Positions 16,882-26,622 of a DNA stretch of 64,000 bases are shown in pieces. A program made the position numbers and the translations under genes. Below the pieces are notes generated by a model. That model saw only the letters and a list, made by a program, of their open reading frames with translations, was not told the origin of the DNA and ran no database searches. The DNA is taken from the NCBI RefSeq assembly GCF_001999945.1, contig NZ_CP019650.1, forward strand, positions 4,087,501-4,151,500. The letters are read 5' to 3'. The first letter of the stretch is position 1, and every line of letters starts with the position of its first letter. The DNA is from Microbulbifer agarilyticus (GTDB lineage: Bacteria; Pseudomonadota; Gammaproteobacteria; Pseudomonadales; Cellvibrionaceae).

Positions 16882-17629
16882 AATGCACAACCTGTGGTTA
16901 CAGTGGCTGGCCCAACTGGAGCAGGTTGCTAGCGGTTTTCTGCAGCCGCTATCCGCCACCCACCCGCTGGTCATACTGCCGCTGAACATCGCGGGCTTTT
17001 GGCTGGCACTCAAAATCTATCGACGCACCGGTACGCCAATCTTGCACCCGGTGGTGGGCGGGAGCCTGCTGGTGTTTGCGGGGCTATTGCTGCTCGGCGT
17101 GGACTTTGCCGGCTACCAGCAGGGCAGCGGATTGCTGTATCTGCTACTGGGCCCGGCGGTAGTCGCCCTCGCCATTCCCCTCAAACAAAACCTGGCCATG
17201 GTGCGGCGTGCGGGTTGGCCGCTGATGCTTGGGCTGCTAGTGGGCGCCGTGCTCGCGCCGCTGGTGGCGGTGGTCATTGCGCTGCTGCTCGGTGGCAGTC
17301 ACACAGTACTGGTCGCGCTGGCCACCAAATCCGTGACCACGCCCGTAGCGCTGGCACTCACCGAGCAGATGAACGGAATCCACAGCCTCGCTGCGGGCGT
17401 GGTGGCCTTTACCGGAATAGTCGGTGCGGTGCTTGGCCCCTCCCTTATGCGCCTGTTAGGCATGCACGACGAGCGGGTTACCGGTTTCACCCTCGGCATT
17501 AATGCCCACGCCATCGGCACCGTGCGCGCGCTGGAGATCAGCGCCCTGTGTGGTGCCTTTTCTGCACTGGCCATGGGTTTGTGCGGCGCACTGACCGCAT
17601 TGCTGTTACCAGTTCTCATCTCGGCCTAG
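16871..17629 (+). CDS. LrgB/CidB family membrane protein
   Basis: This 252-residue multi-pass inner-membrane partner of the LrgA/CidA protein shows family motifs HPVVGGSLLVFAGLLLLG, ATKSVTTPVALALTEQMNG and GINAHAIGTVRALE. About eight hydrophobic segments are seen. Together with the preceding gene it should form the LrgAB/CidAB-type system. Whether it works in lysis control or in transport of small organic acids cannot be decided here, and no regulator gene lies beside it. ATG 16871 overlaps the upstream gene. Confidence 0.9.
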   Translation: MGSEMHNLWLQWLAQLEQVASGFLQPLSATHPLVILPLNIAGFWLALKIYRRTGTPILHPVVGGSLLVFAGLLLLGVDFAGYQQGSGLLYLLLGPAVVALAIPLKQNLAMVRRAGWPLMLGLLVGAVLAPLVAVVIALLLGGSHTVLVALATKSVTTPVALALTEQMNGIHSLAAGVVAFTGIVGAVLGPSLMRLLGMHDERVTGFTLGINAHAIGTVRALEISALCGAFSALAMGLCGALTALLLPVLISA

Positions 17630-17745
17630 CAGAAAACAGACGCCTGTCCCGTTCCAGATTTTTTACGGCGCCCACCTTGCCCACGGCGGGAGAAGCTTCT
17701 ACATTCGTATGAGCAGTTGTAAAAGACACAAAAGGAAACTTGGAG

Positions 17746-18213
17746 ATGTTGGAGAACTGTAAGAACGCGCAAGAGCGCTGGGGCGGCGTCAGCCAGATTA
17801 TTGACCGCTGGCTACAATCCCGTCAGGCGCTGCTGGTGAGCTTTTGCCAGCTGTCGGATCACAAGGAGTTTTCCGATGGCGACAAGGCCGCGGAGACCAG
17901 TGTCCGCACCCTGTGTCAGCAGCTGGTGGACTATGTGTCGGCCGGCCACTTTGAGGTCTACGATCAGTTAATCCAGGAAGGCCAGGCCTTTGGTGACACC
18001 GAAGGGTTACAACAGGCCAAAGCCCTGTACCGGGAGATTGATGGCACCACCGATGTCGCTGTCGACTTCAACGACAAGTACCAGGAAACCGATGACCTCA
18101 GCGCGCTGGTGCAGGATCTGTCGGAGCTGGGCGTCGCGCTGGAGACCCGTTTTGCTGCGGAAGACCGCATGATCGATACCCTGCACACCGCGCACAAAAA
18201 CCAGCTGGCTTGA
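17746..18213 (+). CDS. rsd: Regulator of sigma D (Rsd/AlgQ)
   Basis: Rsd/AlgQ binds the housekeeping sigma-70 factor (RpoD) and lowers its availability in stationary phase; in Pseudomonas the same protein (AlgQ) affects alginate and siderophore genes. The 155 residues match the helical-bundle family (NAQERWGGVSQIIDRWLQSR, LLVSFCQLS, LVDYVSAGHFEVYDQL, ELGVALETRFAAEDRMID). ATG 17746 has AGGA about 9 nt upstream. The neighbourhood dsbB-rsd-FKBP-algP-TIGR02444-ABC-F matches the algQ-algP region of Pseudomonas, which strongly supports the call. A shared bidirectional terminator follows. Confidence 0.93.
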   Translation: MLENCKNAQERWGGVSQIIDRWLQSRQALLVSFCQLSDHKEFSDGDKAAETSVRTLCQQLVDYVSAGHFEVYDQLIQEGQAFGDTEGLQQAKALYREIDGTTDVAVDFNDKYQETDDLSALVQDLSELGVALETRFAAEDRMIDTLHTAHKNQLA

Positions 18214-18275
18214 TCACACTATCTCGCGTGCACCAACACGTGAAATAGCTCTACGCACCAAAATGCGTCAGCAAT

Positions 18276-18303
18276 AAAAAAGGGGCCTGTAGGCCCCTTT
18301 TTT
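18276..18303. terminator. Bidirectional terminator between rsd and the FKBP gene
   Basis: A7/GGGGCCT and AGGCCCC/T6 form a perfect stem with a two-base loop at 18276-18303. It has a T-tract on both strands and serves the two convergent genes. Confidence 0.9.
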
Positions 18304-18343
18304 GATCAGTGCGCAACCGCGCAACTTGGTAACCGATGTGCGA

Positions 18344-19132
18344 TTACTCGGTTCCCTGATCTTCCTCAACCGCTTCTTTCTCTGCAGCAGCCTCGTCACT
18401 GTTGGCGTCGGCCTTGTGCAGCTCCACTTCAAAAATCAGGGTCGCATTCGGGCCGATCAGACCGCCGGCACCACCGGGACCATAGGCCAGCTCAGAGGGA
18501 ATGTAGAGTTCCCATTTCGCGCCCTGCTTCATCAGCTGCAGCGCTTCGGTCCAACCCTTGATCACGCCGTTCACCGGGAACTGAACCGGCTTGCCGTTCT
18601 TGTAGGAGCTGTCGAACTCGGTGCCATCAATCAGCGTGCCCTTGTAGTCCACTTCAACAACGCTGGTTTCGCTTGGGCTCGGTCCGGTACCTTCGGTAAT
18701 CACCTTGTACTGCAGGCCGGAATCGGTGGTCTGCACGCCGTCTTTCTTGGCGTTTTCTTCCAGGAACTTCTTACCTTCTTCCAGGTTCTTATCCGCCGAC
18801 GCTTTGAAGTCAGATTCCTGCTTCTCCATCAGCTCTTTTTGCTTGGCCTGCATGTTCTCCTGGAATACCTGGATCACTTTTTGCTTTTCTTCCTGGCTCA
18901 GGCGGGACTCGCGACCGCTAGCGACGTCTTGCAGTGCCATGGCAACAATTGACGGGTCCAGAGCGACTTCCTGGCTCTTGAGGCGGTTAGCCATATCTTC
19001 GGCGATGATATAGCTGACCTTCTGCTCCTGGGTTTCCAGTTTGACGTCTGCAGTACCGGCAGACTCCTGCTTGTTACAACCGACCAGTGCAATACCCAAA
19101 GCAATCGCAGCAGCCAAAGAAGTTTTATTCAT
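18344..19132 (-). CDS. FKBP-type peptidyl-prolyl cis-trans isomerase lipoprotein (FkpA/Mip-like)
   Basis: This 262-residue lipoprotein (lipobox ALVGC, Cys17) has an N-terminal helical dimerisation domain ([20 protein letters not shown], then a long coiled-coil-like region to about residue 125) and a C-terminal FKBP domain ([77 protein letters not shown]). It ends in an acidic tail. It should assist folding in the periplasm. ATG 19132 gives a clean signal peptide; the longer frame from 19162 does not. It is convergent with rsd, as in Pseudomonas. Confidence 0.93.
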   Translation of the reverse strand: MNKTSLAAAIALGIALVGCNKQESAGTADVKLETQEQKVSYIIAEDMANRLKSQEVALDPSIVAMALQDVASGRESRLSQEEKQKVIQVFQENMQAKQKELMEKQESDFKASADKNLEEGKKFLEENAKKDGVQTTDSGLQYKVITEGTGPSPSETSVVEVDYKGTLIDGTEFDSSYKNGKPVQFPVNGVIKGWTEALQLMKQGAKWELYIPSELAYGPGGAGGLIGPNATLIFEVELHKADANSDEAAAEKEAVEEDQGTE

Positions 19133-19670
19133 GAGAGTTGTCTCTTTATTTCCGTGAAACATTGTAAATAGCGATGGCGAGCACCGGTATTAATCGAGCA
19201 GGTCCTGTATTCCCTGCCTATGCCGCTGTTGTACACCCTGACATCCAGGTGCATTGTGCGGCAGATCACAGTATCGCAAGCCGGACCGCAGCGAATGGCA
19301 AGTCTAACCCATGCGCGAACGACCTGCACACCGGCATACTCTTATCGCATTCGCTGCATCGGACAGCCATTCTTCGCAGTTGTTTCATTTTGCTGACACA
19401 AGCAATTTTGGCGGAGGCTATACGAGAAAATTGAAAGCCTTATGCCGCAGTTATTAAAAAGTTAAAAAATCCTGCGGGCTGCAGGGATGCACGAAGCAAA
19501 TAACAGCGCTATTATCAGCGTTAGACCTCGACCTTTTTCTCTGACAGAGAGGTGGTTCTGTCAACACCGAGATATTTTGGGGGATGTCTTGGAGATATCT
19601 TGGAGTAAGTAATCGAGGCTCCCTTTAATAACGATTTTCACAACCCGTTCCAACCGCAGGATATTGAATC
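19133..19670. other. 538-bp intergenic region between FKBP gene and algP
   Basis: No convincing gene is seen; small frames here lack family similarity or ribosome sites. The part nearest algP (19440-19670) is AT-richer and contains a direct repeat of GAGATATNTTGG around 19568-19605, just upstream of the algP leader. Promoters of both divergent genes must lie here, but I cannot place them securely. Confidence 0.5.
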
Positions 19671-20693
19671 ATGGCCGCCAAACGCAAAGCCGCTGTTTCC
19701 ATTGACGCTCTTGAAAAACAGATCGCCAAGATCGCCACCCAAATTGAAAAAGCACGAGCCAAGGAAGTGGCCGATGCCGATAAGGCCCTGAAGAAAGCGA
19801 CTAAAGATGCCGACAAGGCCAAGGCTCAGGTAGCCAAGGCAAAAGCCAAAGTTGCAGCTGCCCGCGCCGCCGGCACCAAGGCAAAAACTCCGGCCGCCAA
19901 AGCGTCCGCCAAGAAGAAAGCCGATGCCGCCAAGTCTGCGCTGGCCAAGGTAGAAAAAGTTGCCAAGGAAGCCACTGTAGCGCTGACTGGCACCAAGGCC
20001 GCCACCGCAGCTGCCAAGCTGTCTGACAAGACCGCAAAAGCTGTGAAGAAAGCCGGTGATGCCGCAGCCAAAAAAGTACAGGCCGCCAGCAAACCGAAAA
20101 AGAAAAAAGCGGCAGCCAAGAAGGCGACCGCAAGCAAGCCGGCAGCTGCAAAGAAAGCTGCCGCGAAAAAACCTGCGGCCAAAAAGGCCACTGCAAAGAA
20201 GGCGGCAACCAAGAAAGCTGCTGTGAAGAAAGCTCCGACCAAGAAAGCGGCACCGAAGAAGGCAGCTGCCAAGAAGGCCGTGGCAAAACCGGCAGCGAAA
20301 AAAGCAGCCCCCAAAAAAGCTGCACCGAAGAAAGCCGCAACCAAGAAAGTCGCCGCAAAACCTGCAGCTAAGCCGGCAGCCAAACCCGCAGCCAAAAAGG
20401 CCGCACCAAAGAAGCCGGCAGAAAAGCCAGTAGCAGACAAATCTAACGGCGCCGCCGCAAAACCGGCCGCTCAGCCAGCGCCAGCCGCCGCGCCCGCAGC
20501 CGCCCCGGTAAGCGAATCACCGGCACCGGTAATGGGTAAGACTTCAGAACCAAAACCAATGGTGCCCGAGTCCAGCACTGCAGCTGCAACCCCGGTAACC
20601 CCGAGCATCACGCCAAGCACGCCGGCCAAAAGCCTGTTTTCTACTGAGGAAAACCCGCACTACGGCCCCGAGGAGCACAAGCACAAGAGCTAA
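19671..20693 (+). CDS. algP: AlgP-like histone H1-type Lys/Ala/Pro-rich protein
   Basis: This 340-residue, highly basic protein has an N-terminal coiled-coil-like region (about residues 1-115, SIDALEKQIAKIATQIEKAR). A long array of KKAA/KPAA units spans about residues 140-260, resembling the C-terminal tail of histone H1, followed by an acidic Pro/Ala-rich tail. AlgP (AlgR3) of Pseudomonas has the same layout and lies by the same neighbours; it binds DNA and was linked to alginate gene activation. Here a nucleoid-binding role is inferred. The repeats are prone to length change by slippage. The 3' end overlaps the convergent gene by 4 bp. Confidence 0.85.
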   Translation: MAAKRKAAVSIDALEKQIAKIATQIEKARAKEVADADKALKKATKDADKAKAQVAKAKAKVAAARAAGTKAKTPAAKASAKKKADAAKSALAKVEKVAKEATVALTGTKAATAAAKLSDKTAKAVKKAGDAAAKKVQAASKPKKKKAAAKKATASKPAAAKKAAAKKPAAKKATAKKAATKKAAVKKAPTKKAAPKKAAAKKAVAKPAAKKAAPKKAAPKKAATKKVAAKPAAKPAAKPAAKKAAPKKPAEKPVADKSNGAAAKPAAQPAPAAAPAAAPVSESPAPVMGKTSEPKPMVPESSTAAATPVTPSITPSTPAKSLFSTEENPHYGPEEHKHKS

Positions 20694-21259
20694 TTTGTGC
20701 GATCACCAGCTCCTTCATTGCCCAAGCCTGAGCCTGCTGCATTCGTGCTAGCGTTATAGGCATCTTGAGAGCTATAGGCATCGATCAGGCCCGCCCAGCG
20801 GGCCTGATCTTTTTGCATCAGACCATACTGTTCCCCGGCCAGCGCCAGCGGTGAGCGCGTCTCCGGCCAGGTTTCTCCATTCAGCTTCCACAGCGCAGCC
20901 AACTGGCGCTGCTCCATACGAATCTCATTGCGCTTGCACCAGTCATAAAGCCGACTCTGCTTGTTAATACGCCCTACAAAACGACGTAGGTTGCGCACGG
21001 TACTGATCATGCGGCGCCGCGGCGCCAACCCCCGATCCGCCACTCGCCAGCTCTCGTCACTCAGTTGGCGACCACAGGCACAGGTGTAACTGGCCCACAA
21101 CAGCAGACACACGTCCGCCCCTTTGCTGTCCTGACACTCCAGCAGGAAGTCGGCCACCGACGGCTGGCGATAAAACTCGAGACTGAAATCCCATAGGGGG
21201 TTCTGCAACGGCGAATTGGACGGAGAGTGCGACGGTGATGGAGGTGCGGTTTCTGTCAC
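20690..21259 (-). CDS. TIGR02444 family protein (DUF2390)
   Basis: This 189-residue protein of unknown function matches the TIGR02444/DUF2390 family: NPLWDFSLEFYRQPSVADFL, LECQDSKGADVCLLLWA and later helical segments ending in WAGLIDAY. The Cys-rich insert YTCACGRQ is seen. No signal peptide. It starts at GTG 21259, divergent from yheS, and its stop overlaps that of algP. The family regularly sits beside this ABC-F gene in Pseudomonas. Confidence 0.8.
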   Translation of the reverse strand: MTETAPPSPSHSPSNSPLQNPLWDFSLEFYRQPSVADFLLECQDSKGADVCLLLWASYTCACGRQLSDESWRVADRGLAPRRRMISTVRNLRRFVGRINKQSRLYDWCKRNEIRMEQRQLAALWKLNGETWPETRSPLALAGEQYGLMQKDQARWAGLIDAYSSQDAYNASTNAAGSGLGNEGAGDRTN

Positions 21260-21344
21260 GATAGAATCCCGGCGAAATTGTTATGCGACGACATTGTTAT
21301 GGGGATAGCCTAGTCAATATCGCGCGAAATCAAAGAGGTTTCCA

Positions 21345-23258
21345 TTGATCAATCTGCAAGGGGTGTCGCTGCAAGTGGGCGGGCGCGACCTGCTCAACGA
21401 CGCCAGCTGCCGCATCTTTCCCGGGCACAAGGTGGGCATCATCGGTGCCAACGGCTGTGGTAAGTCCACCCTGTTCAAGATGTTGCTGAAGCAGCAGGAG
21501 AGCGACGCGGGCAGTGTCGAAGTCCCGACGGGCTGGGAAATTGCACATATGGCCCAGGAGGTGTCGGCCAGCGACCGCAGCGCCCTCGACTATGCGCTGG
21601 ATGGCGACCACCGCCTGCGCGCGCTGCAACAGGAGCTGGAAGCGGCAGAGGCCGATGGCAGCGACGGCAAGCGCATTGGCGAGCTGCACGAGCGTATGGC
21701 CGCAATCGACGGCTACTCGGGCCCTGCGCGCGCCGCACAGTTGCTGGACGGCCTGGGCTTCTCCCACGCCGATCAGCAGCGCCCGGTGAAGAGCTTCTCC
21801 GGTGGCTGGCGTATTCGCTTGAACCTGGCGCGCGCACTCATGAGTCCCGCTGATCTGTTGCTGCTCGACGAACCCACCAACCACTTGGACCTGGATGCCA
21901 CCCTGTGGCTGGAACAGTGGCTGCAGCGCTTCCCGGGCACCCTGCTAATCATCTCGCATGACCGGGATTTCCTGGACGCGGTGGTGGACGGCATTATCAG
22001 TTTCGAACAGCAGGATCTGGTGCTCTACAGTGGTAACTACACCGCATTTGAGCGGGCCCGCGCCGAGCGTCTGGCACAGCAACAGATTCAGTACGAGAAG
22101 CAGCAGGCCCAGCGCGCGCATATGGAAGATTTCGTGCGCCGCTTCCGCGCAAAAGCGACCAAAGCTAAGCAGGCGCAGAGCCGCCTGAAGGCACTGGACC
22201 GCATGGCCGAGATCGCCCCGGCACATGTGGACTCGCCATTCCGCTTCCGCCTGCCGGCATCCGAAAAAGTCTCAAATCCGCTGGTGGATCTACGCGAGGC
22301 AGAAATCGGTTACCCAGGCAAAACCATTTTGCCGCGGGTGGAAATGGGCATTCAGCCCGGTCGTCGCATCGGCCTGTTGGGCCCCAACGGCGCCGGTAAA
22401 TCCTCGCTGATCAAAACCCTCGCCGGCGAGTTGCCGCTGATCGGTGGCGAACGCCAGTGCGGCGAGCACCTGAAGATTGGTTACTTTGCCCAGCACCAGC
22501 TTGAAGCGCTGGATCCCAAAGCCTCACCCATACTGCACGTACAGCGGCTGTCGCCGGGCGCCAGCGAACAGGAGCTGCGCGACTTTTTGGGTGGCTACGG
22601 TTTTATCGGTGACCGGGTATTCGAACCGGTGGGCGGTTTTTCCGGCGGCGAAAAAGCCCGCGTGGCGCTGGCGCTGCTGGCGTGGCAGAAACCCAACCTG
22701 TTGCTGCTGGACGAACCGACCAACCACCTGGACCTGGAAATGCGCCACGCACTGACGCTCGCGCTGGCAGAATTCCCCGGTGCGGTAATCCTGGTATCGC
22801 ACGATCGCCACCTGCTGGCGAACACCACCGACGAATTTATTCTGGTGGCAGACGGCCGCGCCGAGCCTTTCGACGGCGACCTGGATGATTACAAGCAGTG
22901 GTTACTGGCGTTCAAGCGCGAAGAAAAACGCCAGTCTGGAAATGACACAGCCAGTGCGGACGGCAAGCCTGTTGAGGACAAGAAAGCCCAGCGTCGCGCG
23001 GCCGCGGCCCTGCGCGAGCAACTCAAGCCGTTGACCAACAAGCTCAAAAGTATCGAGCAGAAGATGGCCAAGGCGGAAAAGGAAGTGCAACGGCTGGAAG
23101 AGAAGCTCGCGGATGAAGATCTCTACAGCGGTGGCCGCCAGGATGAAATTACCCAGCTGACCAAAGCGCAGGGAGAGGCGCGGGAAAGCCTGGATGAACT
23201 GGAAATGGAGTGGCTGGAAGTATCCGAGGCACTGGAGGCAGCGCGCTCCGCTAGTTAA
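21345..23258 (+). CDS. yheS: ABC-F family ATPase YheS
   Basis: This is a cytoplasmic ABC-F protein with two nucleotide-binding domains in one chain and no membrane part; ABC-F proteins act on the ribosome to relieve translation problems. It is 637 residues. Walker A motifs are GANGCGKST and GPNGAGKSS, signature motifs FSGGWRIRLNLARAL and FSGGEKARVALALL, and LLLLDEPTNHLD occurs twice. The linker (RAKATKAKQAQSRLKAL) and C-terminal coiled coil (about residues 555-635) match E. coli YheS. TTG 21345 is preceded by AAGAGG at good spacing and gives the family N-terminus. Confidence 0.95.
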   Translation: MINLQGVSLQVGGRDLLNDASCRIFPGHKVGIIGANGCGKSTLFKMLLKQQESDAGSVEVPTGWEIAHMAQEVSASDRSALDYALDGDHRLRALQQELEAAEADGSDGKRIGELHERMAAIDGYSGPARAAQLLDGLGFSHADQQRPVKSFSGGWRIRLNLARALMSPADLLLLDEPTNHLDLDATLWLEQWLQRFPGTLLIISHDRDFLDAVVDGIISFEQQDLVLYSGNYTAFERARAERLAQQQIQYEKQQAQRAHMEDFVRRFRAKATKAKQAQSRLKALDRMAEIAPAHVDSPFRFRLPASEKVSNPLVDLREAEIGYPGKTILPRVEMGIQPGRRIGLLGPNGAGKSSLIKTLAGELPLIGGERQCGEHLKIGYFAQHQLEALDPKASPILHVQRLSPGASEQELRDFLGGYGFIGDRVFEPVGGFSGGEKARVALALLAWQKPNLLLLDEPTNHLDLEMRHALTLALAEFPGAVILVSHDRHLLANTTDEFILVADGRAEPFDGDLDDYKQWLLAFKREEKRQSGNDTASADGKPVEDKKAQRRAAAALREQLKPLTNKLKSIEQKMAKAEKEVQRLEEKLADEDLYSGGRQDEITQLTKAQGEARESLDELEMEWLEVSEALEAARSAS

Positions 23259-23287
23259 CACGCTGCCCCGATACGATCCCTGCGCGG

Positions 23288-24115
23288 CTATTTCGACATT
23301 TCGTAGGGGTCGTAGCCTTCCCGCGGGCAGCCATCTTCATTGACCGCCATGCCCATGGGCGTATTCGGGCAGAGGTCGAGATAGTCCGGTATGCCATCGC
23401 CGTCGGTGTCGATAGGGCAGCCGCGAAAGTCCACATCAATACCAGGCGGTGTCTGTGGGCATTCGTCGGCGTCGTCATACACACCGTCACCATCGCGATC
23501 GTAAATCGCCACCGGGTCCTCACCCCACTGGTAGCCGATCGACATACTCACATAGGCGTCGAGGCCACTTTCTTCCACTCCCTGGAAACCGCGCGCATCG
23601 CCGCGCACTTGCCAGCGTGGGTGCAGGCGGTACTTCACGCCCATACCAAAGTTGACCATGGTCTGACGACGGTGCCAGTCAAACGGGTAGCCGTAGGTGT
23701 CTTCATCGATGCGCAACTCGCCAATACCCGCCACCACATAGGGCTGCCAGTCGTAATTGCCACAAAAGCGGCCAGCGAATTGATACAGCAGATCGACGTG
23801 GTAATTCTGTACCTCGACATCCTCAAACGTGTCCTGCACGTTGACGCTGAAGTAGTTATACACACCTTCAAGAGCCCAGCGATCGGTAACGTTGTAGCCA
23901 AAGCCGATACCGCCGCCGGCGCGATCTTCCAGCTCAAAACCGAAGTAAGGTGTGCCATCGAGGCGCTGGTCATCAAACCAGTAATAGCCGCCGTTGAGGT
24001 AGAGATTGAGAGTACCTTCCCCATCGGACACGGCCTGGCCGCTAGAAAGGAGCAGGGCACTGCCCAGAAGCAGCTTAGGTAGGAGTTTGCGGGCGAGGGT
24101 GGGGCTTGTTGTCAT
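23288..24115 (-). CDS. OmpA-type outer-membrane beta-barrel with thrombospondin type 3 repeats
   Basis: This 275-residue protein has a signal peptide (to about residue 30), then an eight-strand OmpA-like barrel (about 35-200; alternating aromatic strands such as NLYLNGGYYWF and GGIGFGYNV). Two calcium-binding thrombospondin type 3-like repeats follow (DRDGDGVYDDADECP and DTDGDGIPDYLDLCP). The usual C-terminal OmpA peptidoglycan-binding domain is absent; the protein stops about 12 residues after the last repeat. Probably an outer-membrane structural protein; without the OmpA domain it may not anchor to the wall. No frameshift that would restore the domain is visible. Confidence 0.8.
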   Translation of the reverse strand: MTTSPTLARKLLPKLLLGSALLLSSGQAVSDGEGTLNLYLNGGYYWFDDQRLDGTPYFGFELEDRAGGGIGFGYNVTDRWALEGVYNYFSVNVQDTFEDVEVQNYHVDLLYQFAGRFCGNYDWQPYVVAGIGELRIDEDTYGYPFDWHRRQTMVNFGMGVKYRLHPRWQVRGDARGFQGVEESGLDAYVSMSIGYQWGEDPVAIYDRDGDGVYDDADECPQTPPGIDVDFRGCPIDTDGDGIPDYLDLCPNTPMGMAVNEDGCPREGYDPYEMSK

Positions 24116-24204
24116 TGTTGCTCCGGAGCATCCATTTACCGGTAGTCACAAGATAGCACAGCGAACCGCGGCCCATTTCCAGCGCGGCTCGCTATGTTGT
24201 CGGC

Positions 24205-24942
24205 TTATTTTCTTTTGTACAGCAGGTCCCACACGCCGTGGCCAAGGCGCTCACCGCGACGCTCGAATTTGGTCTGCGGACGGAATTCCGGGCGCGGGGA
24301 GTATTGCCCTTTACCGGCGGTATTCTCCAGCATGTCCTCGGCTTCAAGTACTTCGAGCATTTGCTCGGCGTAGTTTTCCCAGTCGGTGGCCATGTGCATC
24401 AGCGCGCCGGGCTTCAATTTGCTGCACAGCAGTTTCACGAACTCGGGCTGCACGATACGGCGCTTGTTGTGCTTTTTCTTGTGCCACGGATCGGGGAAGT
24501 ACAACTGGAAACGATCCAGGCTGGCGTCGGGAATACAGTCGTTCAGCACGTCGATGGCATCTGCCATATACACGCGCAGGTTTTTTACTTCTTCCTTGCC
24601 GGCATTGTTAATCAGACGACCGACACCCGGTGGGTGCACTTCGATGCCAATAAAGTTTTTATCCTGCTCGGCCTTGGTCATTTCCAGCAGGGAATCGCCC
24701 ATGCCGAAACCGATTTCCAATACCACAGGGGCCGCGCCACCGAAGACTTCTGCCGGATTGATCGCGCCATCGTAAAGGGACAGTCCAAACGTGCCCCAGT
24801 AGTTATCAAACGCGTTGCGCTGACCTTCGGTCATACGCCCGCCGCGGATCACGTAGCTACGGATGGATTTCTTTTTGAACTCGGTGCGGTAGGGAAATTC
24901 TTCTTCCTCACCCGCTTGTTCGTTGTTTGGCTCTTCTTGCAT
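24205..24942 (-). CDS. trmB: tRNA (guanine-N7-)-methyltransferase TrmB
   Basis: TrmB methylates G46 of tRNA variable loops using S-adenosylmethionine. The 245 residues show the SAM-binding motif VLEIGFGMGDSLLEM, FIGIEVHPPGVG, and FPDPWHKKKHNKRRIVQPEF, the family hallmark. The N-terminus is acidic (MQEEPNNEQAGEEEE), usual for this clade. It is the downstream gene of a minus-strand run including the DUF423 gene, separated from it by a 120-bp hairpin element. Confidence 0.95.
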   Translation of the reverse strand: MQEEPNNEQAGEEEEFPYRTEFKKKSIRSYVIRGGRMTEGQRNAFDNYWGTFGLSLYDGAINPAEVFGGAAPVVLEIGFGMGDSLLEMTKAEQDKNFIGIEVHPPGVGRLINNAGKEEVKNLRVYMADAIDVLNDCIPDASLDRFQLYFPDPWHKKKHNKRRIVQPEFVKLLCSKLKPGALMHMATDWENYAEQMLEVLEAEDMLENTAGKGQYSPRPEFRPQTKFERRGERLGHGVWDLLYKRK

Positions 24943-24993
24943 TTTTACCTCTTAGCTCGGAGCACCGACCTTGGGTGCTTCGTCGCTGGTGCT

Positions 24994-25112
24994 GTGGCGG
25001 CCAAGCACCGGGGATGCGTTTTCAGAACCGCTGTGAACCCATCCATGGGCGCTGCGGCGGCGACGTCCTGTCGCCGACGCTTCTGAAAACGCATCCCCGG
25101 CCCTTGGCCTTC
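24994..25112 (+). repeat. ~120-bp bipartite hairpin element, copy 2 (DUF423-trmB gap)
   Basis: Left box GTGGCGG 24994-25000; right box CCTTC 25108-25112. Outer arms: CCGGGGATGCGTTTTCAGAA at 25008-25027, perfectly complementary to 25081-25100. Core mini-hairpin CCCA-TCCA-TGGG at 25038-25049, preceded by CGCTGTGAA. Inner hairpin CGGCGAC, loop GTCCT (25065-25069), GTCGCCG. A short extra hairpin, GGTGC with GCACC, wraps the left box, as in copy 1. Confidence 0.88.
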
Positions 25113-25125
25113 GACTCGTAGTTTT

Positions 25126-25503
25126 TTACTTCGTATAACCTAGGGCGGCGACAAACAGGGCTACCCAGCCTCCGATCATCAATGTGCCACCAAGTGGGGT
25201 GATTGGTCCGAGGATTCTCGGCCCACCAAAGGTCAGGCCGTAAAGGCTGCCTGAGAATAATAAAATGCCAACCGCGAAAAGCGCGCCGCTCACAATCAGC
25301 GAGGTTTTTGCACCAATTTGCTGGATCAATATAGCCACGGCTATAAGTGCCAGCGCGTGAATCATCTGATAATGCACGCCGGTTTTGTAGGCTTCCAACA
25401 GATTTTCCGCGACCTTGTCACGCAGTCCATGAGCGCCAAAAGCGCCGAGCATAACGCCGGTGCCACCAAAAAATGCGGCCAGCAATAAATACAATTTAGC
25501 CAT
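25126..25503 (-). CDS. DUF423 small membrane protein (YgdD-like)
   Basis: This 125-residue protein has four transmembrane helices. The family motifs GAFGAHGLRDKV and TGVHYQMIHALALI are present, as is LTFGGPRILGPITPLGGTLM. Function is not established for the family (also called UPF0382). It lies between two copies of the 120-bp element, with rpoH upstream and trmB downstream on the same strand. Confidence 0.88.
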   Translation of the reverse strand: MAKLYLLLAAFFGGTGVMLGAFGAHGLRDKVAENLLEAYKTGVHYQMIHALALIAVAILIQQIGAKTSLIVSGALFAVGILLFSGSLYGLTFGGPRILGPITPLGGTLMIGGWVALFVAALGYTK

Positions 25504-25547
25504 CTTTATTCCTTTCGATCTGGCTTACGGAGTACCGAGTCAAAATT

Positions 25548-25667
25548 GAAGGGGAGGTGCCGGGTGTCTGTTTTCGGAAGCGTCGGCGACAGGGACGTCG
25601 CCGACGCAGCGCCCAGGGATGGGTTCACAGCGGTTCCGAAAACAGACACCCGGTACCTCTCCGCCAC
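25548..25667 (-). repeat. ~120-bp bipartite hairpin element, copy 3 (rpoH-DUF423 gap)
   Basis: Opposite orientation to copies 1, 2 and 5. Boxes: GAAGG 25548-25552 and CCGCCAC 25661-25667. Outer arms of 20 nt: CCGGGTGTCTGTTTTCGGAA at 25560-25579, complementary to 25634-25653. Inner hairpin is an 11-bp perfect stem GCGTCGGCGAC (25580-25590), loop AGGGAC, with 25597-25607. Core CCCA-GGGA-TGGG at 25612-25623, then TTCACAGCGG. Confidence 0.9.
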
Positions 25668-25715
25668 TAGGTCTGAACAAAAGCGGATACCACTATAGCC
25701 GGGAGGCCATATACG

Positions 25716-25741
25716 AAAAAACCGCGCCAATGGCGCGGTTC
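25716..25741 (-). terminator. Intrinsic terminator of rpoH
   Basis: AACCGCGCC (25721-25729) pairs with GGCGCGGTT (25733-25741). On the minus strand it is followed by a run of T residues (25716-25720). It lies 27 bp after the rpoH stop and separates rpoH from the element and DUF423 gene. Confidence 0.9.
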
Positions 25742-25767
25742 TTCCATCCGGTTGGGTCGGTGCGTGG

Positions 25768-26622
<855 letters not shown>

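Noticed and set aside
19801..20440. Two minus-strand frames of 185 and 204 codons
   Set aside because: They are reverse readings of the KPAA repeats of algP and give Leu/Trp- or Ala/Phe-rich nonsense.
20090..20450. Tandem repeat resembling a CRISPR array
   Set aside because: The repeats are codons of a Lys/Ala/Pro-rich protein, imperfect and without unique spacers.
25548..25667. Hairpin elements read as intrinsic terminators
   Set aside because: The stems are far longer than usual, have a conserved internal core and second hairpin, and lack a T-tract; separate terminators lie near two of them (25716 and 35708).
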